DNA of 64,000 nucleotides from positions 124,001 to 188,000 of the forward strand of contig NZ_JASHJL010000003.1 in assembly GCF_030733205.1 (NCBI RefSeq), in the 5' to 3' direction. A program made the translations under genes and the position numbers. The stretch's first letter is position 1. Each line of letters begins with the position of its first letter. The notes beneath the pieces were generated by a model. That model saw only the letters and a list, made by a program, of their open reading frames with translations, was not told where the DNA came from and made no database searches. Source of the DNA: Mameliella sp. MMSF_3455 (GTDB taxonomy: Bacteria > Pseudomonadota > Alphaproteobacteria > Rhodobacterales > Rhodobacteraceae). This document shows, piece by piece, positions 35,218 through 44,435 of the stretch.

Positions 35218-36653
35218 TTGTCGGCCGGCTGCTCCGCCGGGTCAGGTGCGGGGGCGGGGTCCGGCGTGGATTTCAGCGCGCCGCCGATCCATTCGCCGCT
35301 GGCCTCTTCGCCGCTGGCATATTTCATCGTGCCTTGGCCCTGGCGCTTGCCGTCCTTGAACTCGCCTTCGTAGACGTCGCCGTTGGCATAGACCGCGACG
35401 CCCTGGCCGTTGATCTCTCCGCGGACCCAATCACCTTCGTAGCGAAAGCCCGAGGCCATGACGATGGTGCCCTTGCCATGGCGTTGGCCTTCGCGGAACT
35501 GGCCTTCGTAGACGGTGCCGTCGGGGTAGGTGGCCTTGCCCTCGCCGTGGCGTTGGCCGTCTTTCCACTGGCCCTCATACCGGTAGCCGTCGGGGTAGGT
35601 CATCACGCCGAAGCCATCGTTGCGGGCATTGTCGAAGCTGCCCTCATAGACGAGGCCGTTGGGATAGACTGCGCGGCCCTTGCCCTGGATCACGCCATCG
35701 ACCCAGTCGCCCTCGTAGGTGGCGCCGTCGGGGTAGGTGATCTTGCCCTTGCCGTTGGCGAGGTCGCCCTTGAACTGGCCCTCGTAGACAGAGCCGTCGG
35801 GGTAGGTGACCTTGCCCTTGCCCTCGATCTGGCCGGTGATCCAGTTGCCCTCGTAGCGGTAGCCGTCCTTGCCGATGAAAGTGCCGATGCCGTGGCGCTG
35901 GTCGTTGTTGAAGGCGCCTTCGTAGATGTCGCCATTCTCGTAGATGACCTTGCCCTGGCCCTCGCGCCGGCCATCGACAAGCTGGCCCTCGTAGACGTCG
36001 CCGTTCGGCTGGATCAGCTTGCCTTCGCCGTCGATCTGGCCTTCGCGCCAGGTGCCTTCGTAGATCAGCCCGTCGGGCATGGTCAGCTTGCCGAAACCGT
36101 CGCGTTCGCCATCGGCGACGCGGCCTTCGTAGACCGACTTGTCGGGATAGGTGATCTTGGCGGTGCCTTCCTTGACGCCGTTCACCCACTGGCCGTCGTA
36201 GACATATCCGTTGGGCGCGGTCATCACGCCCTTGCCATGATGCAGGGCGTTGCGGAACGAGCCTTCATACCGGACGCCGTTGGCATAGATCGCGACGCCG
36301 GCCCCGGTGATCTTGCCGTCGAGCCACTGGCCCTCGTAGGTGCCGCCGTCTGCAAAGACGATCTTGCCCTTGCCCTCGGGCTTGCCCTTGGCGAACTGGC
36401 CTTCGTAGACCGAGCCGTTGGGAAAGCGGGCCACGCCCTCGCCCTTGATTTCGCCCTCGACCCATTCGCCGGTGTATTCATAGCCGTTGGGCAGGCGGTA
36501 GGTGCCGGTCCCGTGCTGCAATCCGTCCTGGAAGGTCCCTTCGTAGACGCCGCCGTCGTCGTACTGCTTTGTCACCTTTTCTTCGTCCTGCGCCAGCGCG
36601 GCGCCAGCCAGGGCAAAGGGGATGACAAGAAGGAAACTGCCTGCGGATTTCAT
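35214..36653 (-). CDS. Exported MORN-repeat protein 1
   Basis: 479 residues: a Sec signal 'MKSAGSFLLVIPFALAGAAL' followed by 18 complete 23-residue MORN repeats and one partial repeat, each 'YEGxWxxGxxxGxGxxxYPxG'-like. There is nothing else except a short Pro/Ala-rich tail. MORN arrays bind membranes or other proteins and form long beta-sheets; a role in the cell envelope is possible. It is a paralogue of the next gene and overlaps the receptor gene by 4 bp (TTGA). Confidence 0.85.
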   Translation of the reverse strand: MKSAGSFLLVIPFALAGAALAQDEEKVTKQYDDGGVYEGTFQDGLQHGTGTYRLPNGYEYTGEWVEGEIKGEGVARFPNGSVYEGQFAKGKPEGKGKIVFADGGTYEGQWLDGKITGAGVAIYANGVRYEGSFRNALHHGKGVMTAPNGYVYDGQWVNGVKEGTAKITYPDKSVYEGRVADGERDGFGKLTMPDGLIYEGTWREGQIDGEGKLIQPNGDVYEGQLVDGRREGQGKVIYENGDIYEGAFNNDQRHGIGTFIGKDGYRYEGNWITGQIEGKGKVTYPDGSVYEGQFKGDLANGKGKITYPDGATYEGDWVDGVIQGKGRAVYPNGLVYEGSFDNARNDGFGVMTYPDGYRYEGQWKDGQRHGEGKATYPDGTVYEGQFREGQRHGKGTIVMASGFRYEGDWVRGEINGQGVAVYANGDVYEGEFKDGKRQGQGTMKYASGEEASGEWIGGALKSTPDPAPAPDPAEQPADN

Positions 36654-36800
36654 GCGTTTGCCCGTTTTTTGTCCCTGGGTGTCCGTACCCTGCGAAAACT
36701 AAAGGAGGCCGGGGCCGGGGGCAATGCATTTCGCCCCGGCGGGCGTGGCCCCGCCGGGTGGGGCCGCCGCCGGATCAGGGTAACTTGCGTGGGCACGGGA

Positions 36801-38324
36801 TCAGGGCCTCGAGTCCAGCGACAGGCTGCTGCCTTCCTCTGGCGCGATCCGTTTCGTGGGCAGGGTGCCCGCGATGCCGCCAACGGTCACGTTGCGGCCC
36901 TCTGGCAGGTCCGGTTCCGGCGGCAGGCCGGCGGCGTTGCCGTCGAGTGTGCCATTGCGCCAGATCCCTTCGCGCACCGTGCCGTCGGTATAGAGCAACC
37001 GGCCCTGCCCATGGCGCTTGCCGTTGAGGAACTCGCCGGAATAGGCGTCACCGCTGGTGTAGGTTGCGATGCCCCGGCCGGTGATCTCTCCGTTTTCCCA
37101 GGCGCCCTGGTACTGGAACCCATCGGACATGACGATCCGCCCGTGCCCGTGGCGTTTCCCCGACACATAGGCACCTTCGTAGATTGCGCCGTCCGGGTAG
37201 GTGGCCTTGCCGCGCCCGTGGCGCTGCCCGTCCTTCCACTGGCCCTCGTAGCGATAGCCGTCCAGGTAGGTCATGACCCCGTAGCCGTGGCTGCGTGCGT
37301 TGGCGAAATTGCCCTCGTAGACCTGCCCGTCGGCATAGACGGCCTTGCCCTCACCGTGGATCACCCCGTCGCGCCACTGGCCCTCGTAGGCGGCGCCGTC
37401 GGTGTAGGTGACCTTGCCGATGCCATTGGCAAGGTCGCCCCGGAACCGGCCTTCGTAGACTGCGCCATCAGGGTAGGTGACACGGCCCTTGCCCTCGATG
37501 CTGCCGTCCTTCCACTGTCCATCGTAGCGATAGCCGTCGGTGCCGGTAAAGATGCCCTGGCCGTTGCGCTTGTCGTTGCGGAAGTCCCCGATGTAGATGT
37601 CGCCGTTGGCGTAGTTCACCGTGCCACGACCGTGGCGTTCGCCGTTGACAAGCGCGCCGGTGTAGATGTCACCGTTCGGCTGGACCAGCTTGCCCTGGCC
37701 GTTGATCTGGCCCTTGGACCAGCCGCCTTCGTAGACCAGCCCGTCCGGCATGGTGATCTTGCCGTAGCCGTCGCGCTCTCCGTTCCTGACCTGGCCCTCG
37801 TAGATGGCGTTTTCGGGATAGGTGATCCGGGCCTGGCCGTGCTTGACCCCGTTTTGCCACTGGCCGTCGTAGACATAGCCCTTGCCGTTGCGCATGATGC
37901 CGCGGCCGTGGTGCTGGGCATCGAGGAAGTTGCCCTCGTAGGTAACGCCGTTGGCATAACGCGCCTTGCCCTGGCCGGTGATCTTGCCGTTCAGCCAGGC
38001 GCCCTCGTAGTGACCGCCGTCGGGATAGTCGATGCGGCCGGTGCCGTTCGGGCGGCCGCGCTTGAACTCTCCGACGTAGATGGCGCCGTTGGGAAAACGG
38101 GCGCGCCCCTTGCCCTGGATCTCTCCCATGACCCAGTTGCCGCTGTATTCATATCCGTTGGGCATCCGGTATGTGCCTTGTCCGTGCTGGACGCCGTCCA
38201 CCAGTTGCCCGCTGTAGGTGCTGCCGTCGCTATAGGTCCGGGTCTGGATGTCCTGCGCCGCCGCGATCTGGGGGAGGGACAAAAGCGCAAGCGCGAGGAT
38301 CGGCGACGGACGGGTCAGGGTCAT
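36801..38324 (-). CDS. Exported MORN-repeat protein 2, paralogue
   Basis: 507 residues: Sec signal 'MTLTRPSPILALALLSLPQI', 18 complete 23-residue MORN repeats and a partial one, then a Pro-rich tail of about 50 residues. The repeats match MORN protein 1 in order and in idiosyncratic features (for example an 'HHG.G' repeat 5, a 'DQRHG/DKRNG' repeat 10 and an 'NAR..G.GVMTY' repeat 14), so the whole gene was duplicated after the array formed. ATG at 38322-38324. Confidence 0.85.
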   Translation of the reverse strand: MTLTRPSPILALALLSLPQIAAAQDIQTRTYSDGSTYSGQLVDGVQHGQGTYRMPNGYEYSGNWVMGEIQGKGRARFPNGAIYVGEFKRGRPNGTGRIDYPDGGHYEGAWLNGKITGQGKARYANGVTYEGNFLDAQHHGRGIMRNGKGYVYDGQWQNGVKHGQARITYPENAIYEGQVRNGERDGYGKITMPDGLVYEGGWSKGQINGQGKLVQPNGDIYTGALVNGERHGRGTVNYANGDIYIGDFRNDKRNGQGIFTGTDGYRYDGQWKDGSIEGKGRVTYPDGAVYEGRFRGDLANGIGKVTYTDGAAYEGQWRDGVIHGEGKAVYADGQVYEGNFANARSHGYGVMTYLDGYRYEGQWKDGQRHGRGKATYPDGAIYEGAYVSGKRHGHGRIVMSDGFQYQGAWENGEITGRGIATYTSGDAYSGEFLNGKRHGQGRLLYTDGTVREGIWRNGTLDGNAAGLPPEPDLPEGRNVTVGGIAGTLPTKRIAPEEGSSLSLDSRP

Positions 38325-38466
38325 GCGGTCTTGGGCCTCTTGGCGATGGAAATTCGTTCGGGAGCCTAGGTCAGGCGGGCGCGCGGGGCAACGCCGGGCG
38401 CCGGGTGGCTTCCCCTCAGGCGTGGGTCTGCTATGTGGGCGAGAGGACTTGGGAAAGGGCAGCGCG

Positions 38467-40125
38467 ATGAGCGATCGGTTTCGCGTGACACTGGCACAGT
38501 TGAACCCCGTGGTGGGTGACCTCGCGGGCAACGCGGCAAAGGCGAAGGCGGCCTGGGAAGAGGGCCGCGCGCAGGGCGCCGACCTTGTGGCCCTGCCCGA
38601 GATGTTCATTGCCGGGTACAACGCGCAGGACCTGGTGATCAAAAAGGCTTTTCACATCGCGGCGATGGAAGCGGTCGACAAGCTGGCCGCAGATTGCGCA
38701 GACGGCCCGGCGCTGGCCATCGGCGGCCCCTATGTCGAGGGGACGGAACTGTTCAACGCCTATTTCATCTGCAACGGCGGCAAGGTCGTGACGCGGGTGC
38801 TGAAACACGAACTTCCCAACGAAAAGGTGTTCGACGAGGTCCGCATCTACGACAGCGGCCCCATCGGCGGGCCCTATGCGGTGGGCAATACGCGGATCGG
38901 GTCGCCGATCTGCGAGGATGCCTGGCACCCCGACGTGGCCGAGACGCTGGCCGAGACCGGGGCCGAGTTCCTGCTGGTGCCCAACGGCTCGCCCTACTAC
39001 CGCAACAAGTACGAGACCCGGCTGAACCACATGGTCGCGCGGGTCGTCGAGACTGGCTTGCCGCTGATCTATCTCAACATGGTGGGCGGACAGGACGACC
39101 AGGTCTTTGACGGAGGCTCCTTCGTGCTGAACCCGCATGGCGGGATCGCGGTGCAATTGCCGGTCTTCGAGGAATGCGTGGTGCCGGTGGACATGGTGCG
39201 CGGCCCAGAGGGCTGGCGCTGCGAGGACGGCCCGTTCGAGGTGCATCCCGACGACTGGGAGCAGGATTACCGCGTCATGGTCGAGGCGGTGCGCGACTAC
39301 CTGCGCAAGGCCGGGTTCGCCAAGGTGCTGCTGGGCCTGTCTGGTGGCGTGGATTCGGCGCTGGTGGCGGCGATCGCGGTGGATGCGCTGGGTGCGGACA
39401 ACGTGCGCTGTGTCATGCTGCCTTCGGAATACACCTCGTCACATTCGCTGGAGGACGCCGAGGCCTGCGCCAAGGCGCTGGGCTGCCGCTATGACTATGT
39501 GCCGATCAAGGGGCCGCGCGACGCGGTGACAGAAACGCTAGCGCCCTTGTTCGAGGGGCGGGAACCGGACCTGACAGAGGAAAACATCCAGTCGCGTCTG
39601 CGTGGTTTGCTGTTGATGGCGCTGTCGAACAAGTTCGGCGAGATGCTGCTGACCACCGGCAACAAGTCCGAGGTCGCGGTGGGCTATGCCACGATCTACG
39701 GCGACATGGCCGGCGGCTACAACCCGATCAAGGATCTGTACAAGACTCGGGTGTTTCAGACCTGCCGTTGGCGCAACGCCAACCACCGGTCCTGGATGAA
39801 TGGCCCCGAGGGTGAGGTCATTCCCGAACGCATCATCACCAAGCCGCCCAGTGCGGAATTGCGCGAGGACCAGAAGGACAGCGACTCTCTGCCCGATTAC
39901 CCGGTGCTGGACGCGATCCTGACGATTCTTGTGGATGATGACGGGTCCATCGCCGACTGCGTGGCGGCGGGCTATTCCCGCGAGGACGCCAAGAAAGTGG
40001 AGCACCTGCTGTACATCAGCGAGTATAAGCGGTTCCAGTCCGCCCCCGGCGCACGGCTGACGAAACGGGCCTTCTGGCTGGACCGCCGCTATCCCATCGT
40101 CAACCGCTGGCGCGACCCGAGCTGA
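38467..40125 (+). CDS. nadE: Glutamine-dependent NAD+ synthetase
   Basis: 552 residues. An N-terminal nitrilase-like glutaminase (catalytic Glu in 'LVALPEMFIAGYN', Lys in 'VLKHELPNEKVFDE', Cys in 'GSPICEDAWHP') is joined to a C-terminal synthetase with the P-loop 'LLGLSGGVDSALVAAIA'. It amidates deamido-NAD+ with ammonia from glutamine, the last step of NAD+ synthesis. The ATG at 38467 follows GGGAAAGGGCAGCG. The upstream frame extension overlaps the MORN gene promoter and is discarded. Confidence 0.95.
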   Translation: MSDRFRVTLAQLNPVVGDLAGNAAKAKAAWEEGRAQGADLVALPEMFIAGYNAQDLVIKKAFHIAAMEAVDKLAADCADGPALAIGGPYVEGTELFNAYFICNGGKVVTRVLKHELPNEKVFDEVRIYDSGPIGGPYAVGNTRIGSPICEDAWHPDVAETLAETGAEFLLVPNGSPYYRNKYETRLNHMVARVVETGLPLIYLNMVGGQDDQVFDGGSFVLNPHGGIAVQLPVFEECVVPVDMVRGPEGWRCEDGPFEVHPDDWEQDYRVMVEAVRDYLRKAGFAKVLLGLSGGVDSALVAAIAVDALGADNVRCVMLPSEYTSSHSLEDAEACAKALGCRYDYVPIKGPRDAVTETLAPLFEGREPDLTEENIQSRLRGLLLMALSNKFGEMLLTTGNKSEVAVGYATIYGDMAGGYNPIKDLYKTRVFQTCRWRNANHRSWMNGPEGEVIPERIITKPPSAELREDQKDSDSLPDYPVLDAILTILVDDDGSIADCVAAGYSREDAKKVEHLLYISEYKRFQSAPGARLTKRAFWLDRRYPIVNRWRDPS

Positions 40126-40176
40126 TTTGCCGGGGCAGCGCGGGAACCTTTGACGACCGCGCGCAATTGGCGGCCA

Positions 40177-40863
40177 TCACTGGCGCGGTGCGATCTGCAC
40201 GTCGTCGATCTTGTAGGTCCGCGCGCCGCCCAGCGCCCAGATCAGGTCTCCCTGGATAGTCGGCGCGGTCTGGATCCTGAGAGAGATCGCATTGTCGCCA
40301 TTCGTGATGGCGGAGAGAGGCACAGCGCGACCGTCGATCTTGAGGCCAGTTGCCCCGACCGGAATCCGCAAGACCTGATCACCCCGCACCGGCAGTTCTC
40401 CGGAAGCGGAGGCGATTGGCTGGCCATCCTTCATCCACTGGTACGGCAAGGTGCCGCTCTTTGGGAGTCCGCCTATCAGCTCGGGGGTGATGGTCACGAT
40501 ATCGGACCCGTAGGTCACGGTTGCCGGAACGGTATCCGCAAAAGCCGGCGTGGCGAAAAAGGTGATTACGGCGGTCTGGTTGCTTTGCTGTGGCGTGGTC
40601 TGGTCGATCTCCTGGAACCCGGACAGAACGTTCGTGACGATGGCCGGGGCAGCGATGCCTGCGGCGATGGCGGCCCGCAGGTTCTCGCGTCCGAACGCCA
40701 GAGAGACGATCCCGCCCAGTGCGGCAAATATGGCGAGGGCGATGAACACACCTGCCTCTGGTGGTGGTGCCGAATGATTGGCGGAATATACCCCGCCGAG
40801 TTTGGCCAATGTCGGGCAGATGCCGCCGAGGCCGCCTAAGAACATAGCTTCGTACCAGCGCAT
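40177..40863 (-). CDS. Uncharacterised membrane protein
   Basis: 228 residues. Three hydrophobic stretches occupy the first 100 residues ('MFLGGLGGICPTLAKLGG', 'GVFIALAIFAALGGIVSLAF', 'AAIAAGIAAPAIVTNVLSGF'), followed by about 130 residues of polar sequence with a beta-like 'ALGGARTYKIDDVQIAP' ending. I do not recognise a domain. The ATG at 40863 has GAGGAA just upstream. The promoter region at 40864-40959 is markedly AT-richer than its neighbours, which may mark recent arrival. Confidence 0.6.
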   Translation of the reverse strand: MRWYEAMFLGGLGGICPTLAKLGGVYSANHSAPPPEAGVFIALAIFAALGGIVSLAFGRENLRAAIAAGIAAPAIVTNVLSGFQEIDQTTPQQSNQTAVITFFATPAFADTVPATVTYGSDIVTITPELIGGLPKSGTLPYQWMKDGQPIASASGELPVRGDQVLRIPVGATGLKIDGRAVPLSAITNGDNAISLRIQTAPTIQGDLIWALGGARTYKIDDVQIAPRQ

Positions 40864-40959
40864 GTGAAAATTCCTCGTTTTTAAATTGACGTAAGGTAAA
40901 TTTAACACAGCCATTGCGGTGGCCAAAGTAAGGAAAAACCCGCCTAAGGTGACGGCCTT

Positions 40960-41343
40960 CTATTCCCACCACCGGTCTATGGCGGCGATGTCACCGTCGG
41001 ACCAGCCGAAGTGATGCGCGAATTCATGCACGGTGACATGGGCGATCAGGTCGTCCAGCTCGACATCGCCGCGCGCGCGCCACTCGTCGAGGATCGGTTC
41101 GCGGAACAGCCAGACCGTGTCGGGAAAGGGCGCCGGGTCGGCAAAGCTTTTCTCCGTCATGGGGATGCCGTCATAAAGACCGGTCAGATCGCGGGGGTCG
41201 TCGATCTGCATTTCGTCCAGAATGTCTTGCGGCGGCCAGTCGACCACCTGCAGGACGACCGCGCGGGCGCCCTTGCGGAACGGGTCGGGGAAGGTCTCGA
41301 TTGTGCGTTCCGCCACCGCGTAGAAATGCTGGGTATCGCTCAT
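40960..41343 (-). CDS. Minimal zincin-like metallopeptidase family protein
   Basis: 127 residues with the zinc motif 'HVTVHEFAHHFGWSDGDI' (H-E-x2-H-H) near the C-terminus, as in the DUF1025/minimal zincin family. No signal peptide. The first half has 'VVLQVVDWPPQDILDEMQI', which is typical of the family. Substrate unknown. It precedes thpR by 10 bp on the other side and could share its transcript. Confidence 0.85.
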   Translation of the reverse strand: MSDTQHFYAVAERTIETFPDPFRKGARAVVLQVVDWPPQDILDEMQIDDPRDLTGLYDGIPMTEKSFADPAPFPDTVWLFREPILDEWRARGDVELDDLIAHVTVHEFAHHFGWSDGDIAAIDRWWE

Positions 41344-41353
41344 GTCGCCGAAC

Positions 41354-41887
41354 TCAATGGGGTGGGTTCAGCGGGTAGCGGGCCAGTTCCTCGTGCAGGG
41401 CGCCGTCCTGATGAAGGGTCGAGGCAAAGAGGCTGAAGCTGCTGCAGGCAAAGGGGCCGATGTTGGCACTGGCCAGCACGGCCAGCAGCGGAGAGGCATC
41501 GGCCTGCCCCTTCAGCCGGGCGAGCGTGACATGAGGGCGGAACCGGCGCCGTTCGGGCGCGACGCCGACGCTGCGCAGCCGGGCCAGAACGCGGTCGCGC
41601 AATTCGTTCAGAGGCGCGTTGCCGTCGGCCTCCAGCGCGACGGCCTGCCCGTGACGCCCGCCAAAGATCGAGGCGCCGGTCAGCGTCAGGTCCAGTGCGG
41701 GCGCCCGCAGGGTTTGCAGCGCGTCATGCACCGCCTCTGTCGTCTCTTCGTCCTGTTCGCCCAGAAAGGCGAGCGTCAGGTGCAGGTTCTCGTAGGGCGT
41801 GGGACGACCGCTCGGAAAACGCGATTGCAGGTCGTCCAGCGCGTCGCGGGCCTCTTCGGGCAGGGAGAGGGCGATGAAGAGACGCAT
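41354..41887 (-). CDS. thpR: RNA 2',3'-cyclic phosphodiesterase (LigT/ThpR)
   Basis: 177 residues of the 2H phosphoesterase family. The two catalytic H-x-T/S-x motifs are present: 'NLHLTLAFLGEQ' and 'FRPHVTLARLKG'. It opens 2',3'-cyclic phosphates at RNA ends. ATG at 41887 overlaps the stop of the sugar-kinase gene (ATGA), so the pair is co-translated. Confidence 0.9.
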   Translation of the reverse strand: MRLFIALSLPEEARDALDDLQSRFPSGRPTPYENLHLTLAFLGEQDEETTEAVHDALQTLRAPALDLTLTGASIFGGRHGQAVALEADGNAPLNELRDRVLARLRSVGVAPERRRFRPHVTLARLKGQADASPLLAVLASANIGPFACSSFSLFASTLHQDGALHEELARYPLNPPH

Positions 41888-42828
41888 CAGAGCGCGATCA
41901 GGTCTGTACGGGGCAGGGTTTCGGCGAAATCCCCGGGCAGGCAAAGCTGGGTGCCGGGAGATATGACCGCGGCGGCGGCGGCGGCCGCGCCGTGGCGCAG
42001 GGCCTCGGGATGGTCCAGCCCGTCGGCCAATGCCTTGACGAAACCGCCGACGAAACTGTCGCCGGCGCCAATGGCGCTGACCACGGTTTGGTTGGCGGCT
42101 GTGACATGCCAGAGGCCCTTGTCCGTTGCCATGACCGATCCGTCCGCGCCGCGCGCGATGATGACGATTTCGGCGGCACCTCGCGCCCTCAAGGCCTCGG
42201 CAAATCCAGCGCTGTCGGAACGGGTTTCCAGATCACGGCCCGAGAGTTCGCGTGCCTCGGCGCTGTCCATGCGCAGGACAAATGGCGCCGGCCCGGGAGC
42301 CGCGGCCTGATGGTGCAGATGCGCGCCGGAGGTATCGACGACGACGCGCCGTCCGACCAGGCGGTCACAGGCGCGGGTGATCCAACCCGGTGCACAGCCC
42401 GGCGGCATGCTGCCCGAGAGCACGATATAGTCTCCGTCTCCGGCCTCGGCGGCGAGCCTGTCCAGCACGGCGTCAAGCTGGGCCTCGCTCCATTCGGGAC
42501 CCGACAGGACGAAACGGTACTGGCCGCCGGTCGACTCGTCGGTGACGGAAAAGCTGTGCCGCGTCTGGCCCGGGGCCTCGACCCGGACCAGGTCCAGTCC
42601 GCGTTCCTGCAAGAGACGCTCCAACGCCGCGCCATTGGCACCGCCCAGGGCCACCAGCGCGCGGGCATGGCCGCCCAGTTGCACCACCGCACGGGCCACG
42701 TTGACGCCGCCTCCGCCGGGTTCCGCCGTTTCCGGCCCACAGCGCAGCTTTGGCCCCGGCGAGACGCTGGGACAGGAGGTGGCGAGGTCAAGCGCGGGGT
42801 TCAAGGTGACGGTGAGAATCTCTGTCAT
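41887..42828 (-). CDS. PfkB-family hexose kinase (1-phosphofructokinase-like)
   Basis: 313 residues of the ribokinase/PfkB family. Signatures are 'PGGGGVNVARAVVQLGG' near residue 40 and the catalytic 'SAIGAGDSFVGGFVKALADG' near 255 (GAGDS). The size and motifs fit 1-phosphofructokinase or tagatose/6-phosphofructokinase type enzymes, but no PTS genes are nearby. Divergent from gltX by 162 bp. Confidence 0.85.
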   Translation of the reverse strand: MTEILTVTLNPALDLATSCPSVSPGPKLRCGPETAEPGGGGVNVARAVVQLGGHARALVALGGANGAALERLLQERGLDLVRVEAPGQTRHSFSVTDESTGGQYRFVLSGPEWSEAQLDAVLDRLAAEAGDGDYIVLSGSMPPGCAPGWITRACDRLVGRRVVVDTSGAHLHHQAAAPGPAPFVLRMDSAEARELSGRDLETRSDSAGFAEALRARGAAEIVIIARGADGSVMATDKGLWHVTAANQTVVSAIGAGDSFVGGFVKALADGLDHPEALRHGAAAAAAAVISPGTQLCLPGDFAETLPRTDLIAL

Positions 42829-42990
42829 GGGCGCGGTTCCTTTGGCGGCGCGTTCGGGGCCACGGACCCCTTGCCTAGCATCGAGGCGGAATGCGGACCA
42901 GCATCACCGCGCATCGCGCCGTGACATGCGCGGGAACTGGACAAATCCCGCGCCTTGTGAAAACACGCCGCCCTGACAGGAGGCCACGTC

Positions 42991-44325
42991 ATGACCGTCA
43001 CCCGCTTTGCGCCCTCGCCCACCGGATATATCCATGTCGGGAACCTGCGCACCGCGCTTTTCAACTACCTGATCGCCCGCAAGAGCGGCGGTGAGTTCGT
43101 GCTGCGCATCGACGACACCGACCCGGAGCGGTCGAAAGAGGAATACGTCGACGCAATCAAGCAGGACCTGGAATGGCTGGGTCTGACCTGGGACCGGATC
43201 GAGCGCCAGTCGCAGCGGCTGGACCGCTACGAAGCCGCGGCGGAGAAGTTGCGCGAGATGGGCCGGTTCTACGAGGCTTGGGAAACCCCGACCGAACTGG
43301 ACCTCAAGCGCAAGAAGCAGCTGAACATGGGCAAGCCGCCGGTCTATGACCGCGCGGCGCTGGGTCTGTCCGATGAGGAAAAAGCCGCGCTGCGCACCGA
43401 GCGCGGGGACGGCGTCTGGCGGTTCAAGCTCGATCATGAGCGCATCACCTGGGAGGACGGTATCCTGGGCGAGGTCTCGATCGACGCGGCCAGCGTGTCG
43501 GACCCGGTGCTGATCCGCGCCGACGGGCAGTTCCTCTATACCCTGGCCTCGGTCGTCGACGACATGGAAATGGGCATCACGAACGTGGTGCGCGGCAATG
43601 ACCACGTCACCAATACCGCGACGCAGATCCAGATGATCCGCGCGCTGGGCGGCGAGCCGCCCGCCTTTGCCCATCATTCGCTGCTGACCGGGCCGCAGGG
43701 GGAATCGTTGTCGAAACGGTTGGGTACGCTGGCCCTGCGCGACCTGCGCGAGAACGGGGTCGAACCCGAGGCGCTGCTGAGTCTGATGGCACGGCTGGGC
43801 TCGTCGCAGCCCGTCGAGTTGCGGCTTTCCCTTGACGAGATCGCCGATGGATTCGAGCTGGAACAGTTCGGCTCGGCCCCGACCAAGTTCGACGTCGAGG
43901 ACCTGTACCCGCTGACCGCGAAAAAGCTGCATGGTCTGGAGCTGGAGGCGGTGGCCGACGAAGTCCGCGCGCTGGGCGTGCCGGACGACAAGGCGGCGGC
44001 CTTCTGGAACGTGGTGCGCGAGAACATCACCACCCGCAAGGAGATGGCGGGATGGTGGGCACTGTTCCGTGATGGGGCAGAGCCGCTGGTGGACGAGGAA
44101 GACCGCGAGTTCGTGGCCCAAGCCTTTGGCATGTTGGGCGAGCCGCCCTATGACGCGGAAACCTGGGGCAACTGGACCACGGCGGTAAAGGAGGCCACGG
44201 GGCGCAAAGGCAAGAAACTGTTCATGCCGCTGCGCAAGGCGGTGACGGGCCTGCAGCGCGGGCCGGAAATGGCCGAGGTGATGCCGCTGATGCAGGTCAA
44301 GCCGGGCGGCAAACCCGGGGCGTAA
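42991..44325 (+). CDS. gltX: Glutamyl-tRNA synthetase
   Basis: 444 residues, the short type common in alphaproteobacteria, which often carry two copies. The class I signature is 'APSPTGYIHVGNLRTALFNY' (HIGH variant HVGN) and the second is 'GESLSKRLGTLALRDL' (KMSKS variant). 'RIDDTDPERSKEEY' is the usual glutamate-binding segment. It attaches glutamate to tRNA, probably also tRNA-Gln if no GlnRS exists. ATG with GGAGG at -11. Confidence 0.93.
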   Translation: MTVTRFAPSPTGYIHVGNLRTALFNYLIARKSGGEFVLRIDDTDPERSKEEYVDAIKQDLEWLGLTWDRIERQSQRLDRYEAAAEKLREMGRFYEAWETPTELDLKRKKQLNMGKPPVYDRAALGLSDEEKAALRTERGDGVWRFKLDHERITWEDGILGEVSIDAASVSDPVLIRADGQFLYTLASVVDDMEMGITNVVRGNDHVTNTATQIQMIRALGGEPPAFAHHSLLTGPQGESLSKRLGTLALRDLRENGVEPEALLSLMARLGSSQPVELRLSLDEIADGFELEQFGSAPTKFDVEDLYPLTAKKLHGLELEAVADEVRALGVPDDKAAAFWNVVRENITTRKEMAGWWALFRDGAEPLVDEEDREFVAQAFGMLGEPPYDAETWGNWTTAVKEATGRKGKKLFMPLRKAVTGLQRGPEMAEVMPLMQVKPGGKPGA

Positions 44326-44354
44326 GACCCGCCCGCGCTTTCTTGGAGCGGTTG

Positions 44355-44414
44355 GAGGGGGCGCTGCCCCCGCGCCTTCGGCGCCCCTCGGAGGTATTTT
44401 CAGCCCAAAGAAGA
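44355..44414. repeat. GC-rich palindromic intergenic element, copy 1
   Basis: Starts with a GC-rich palindrome (GAGGGGGCGC...GCGCCCCTC) and ends with 'CGGAGGTATTTTCAGCCCAA' plus AGAAGA. The same plan recurs between gcvH and gcvP. I recognise this as a dispersed element common between genes of Rhodobacterales, from general familiarity. Here it lies in the gap after gltX. Confidence 0.65.
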
Positions 44415-44435
44415 CAGTCCGGGTCCGCCTCAGGC

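Noticed and set aside
35334-38369. A 1011-codon open frame on the plus strand across both MORN genes
   Set aside because: It is the antisense of 23-residue repeats with strong codon bias, so stop codons are rare; the composition is low-complexity and it lies opposite clear signal-peptide MORN proteins.
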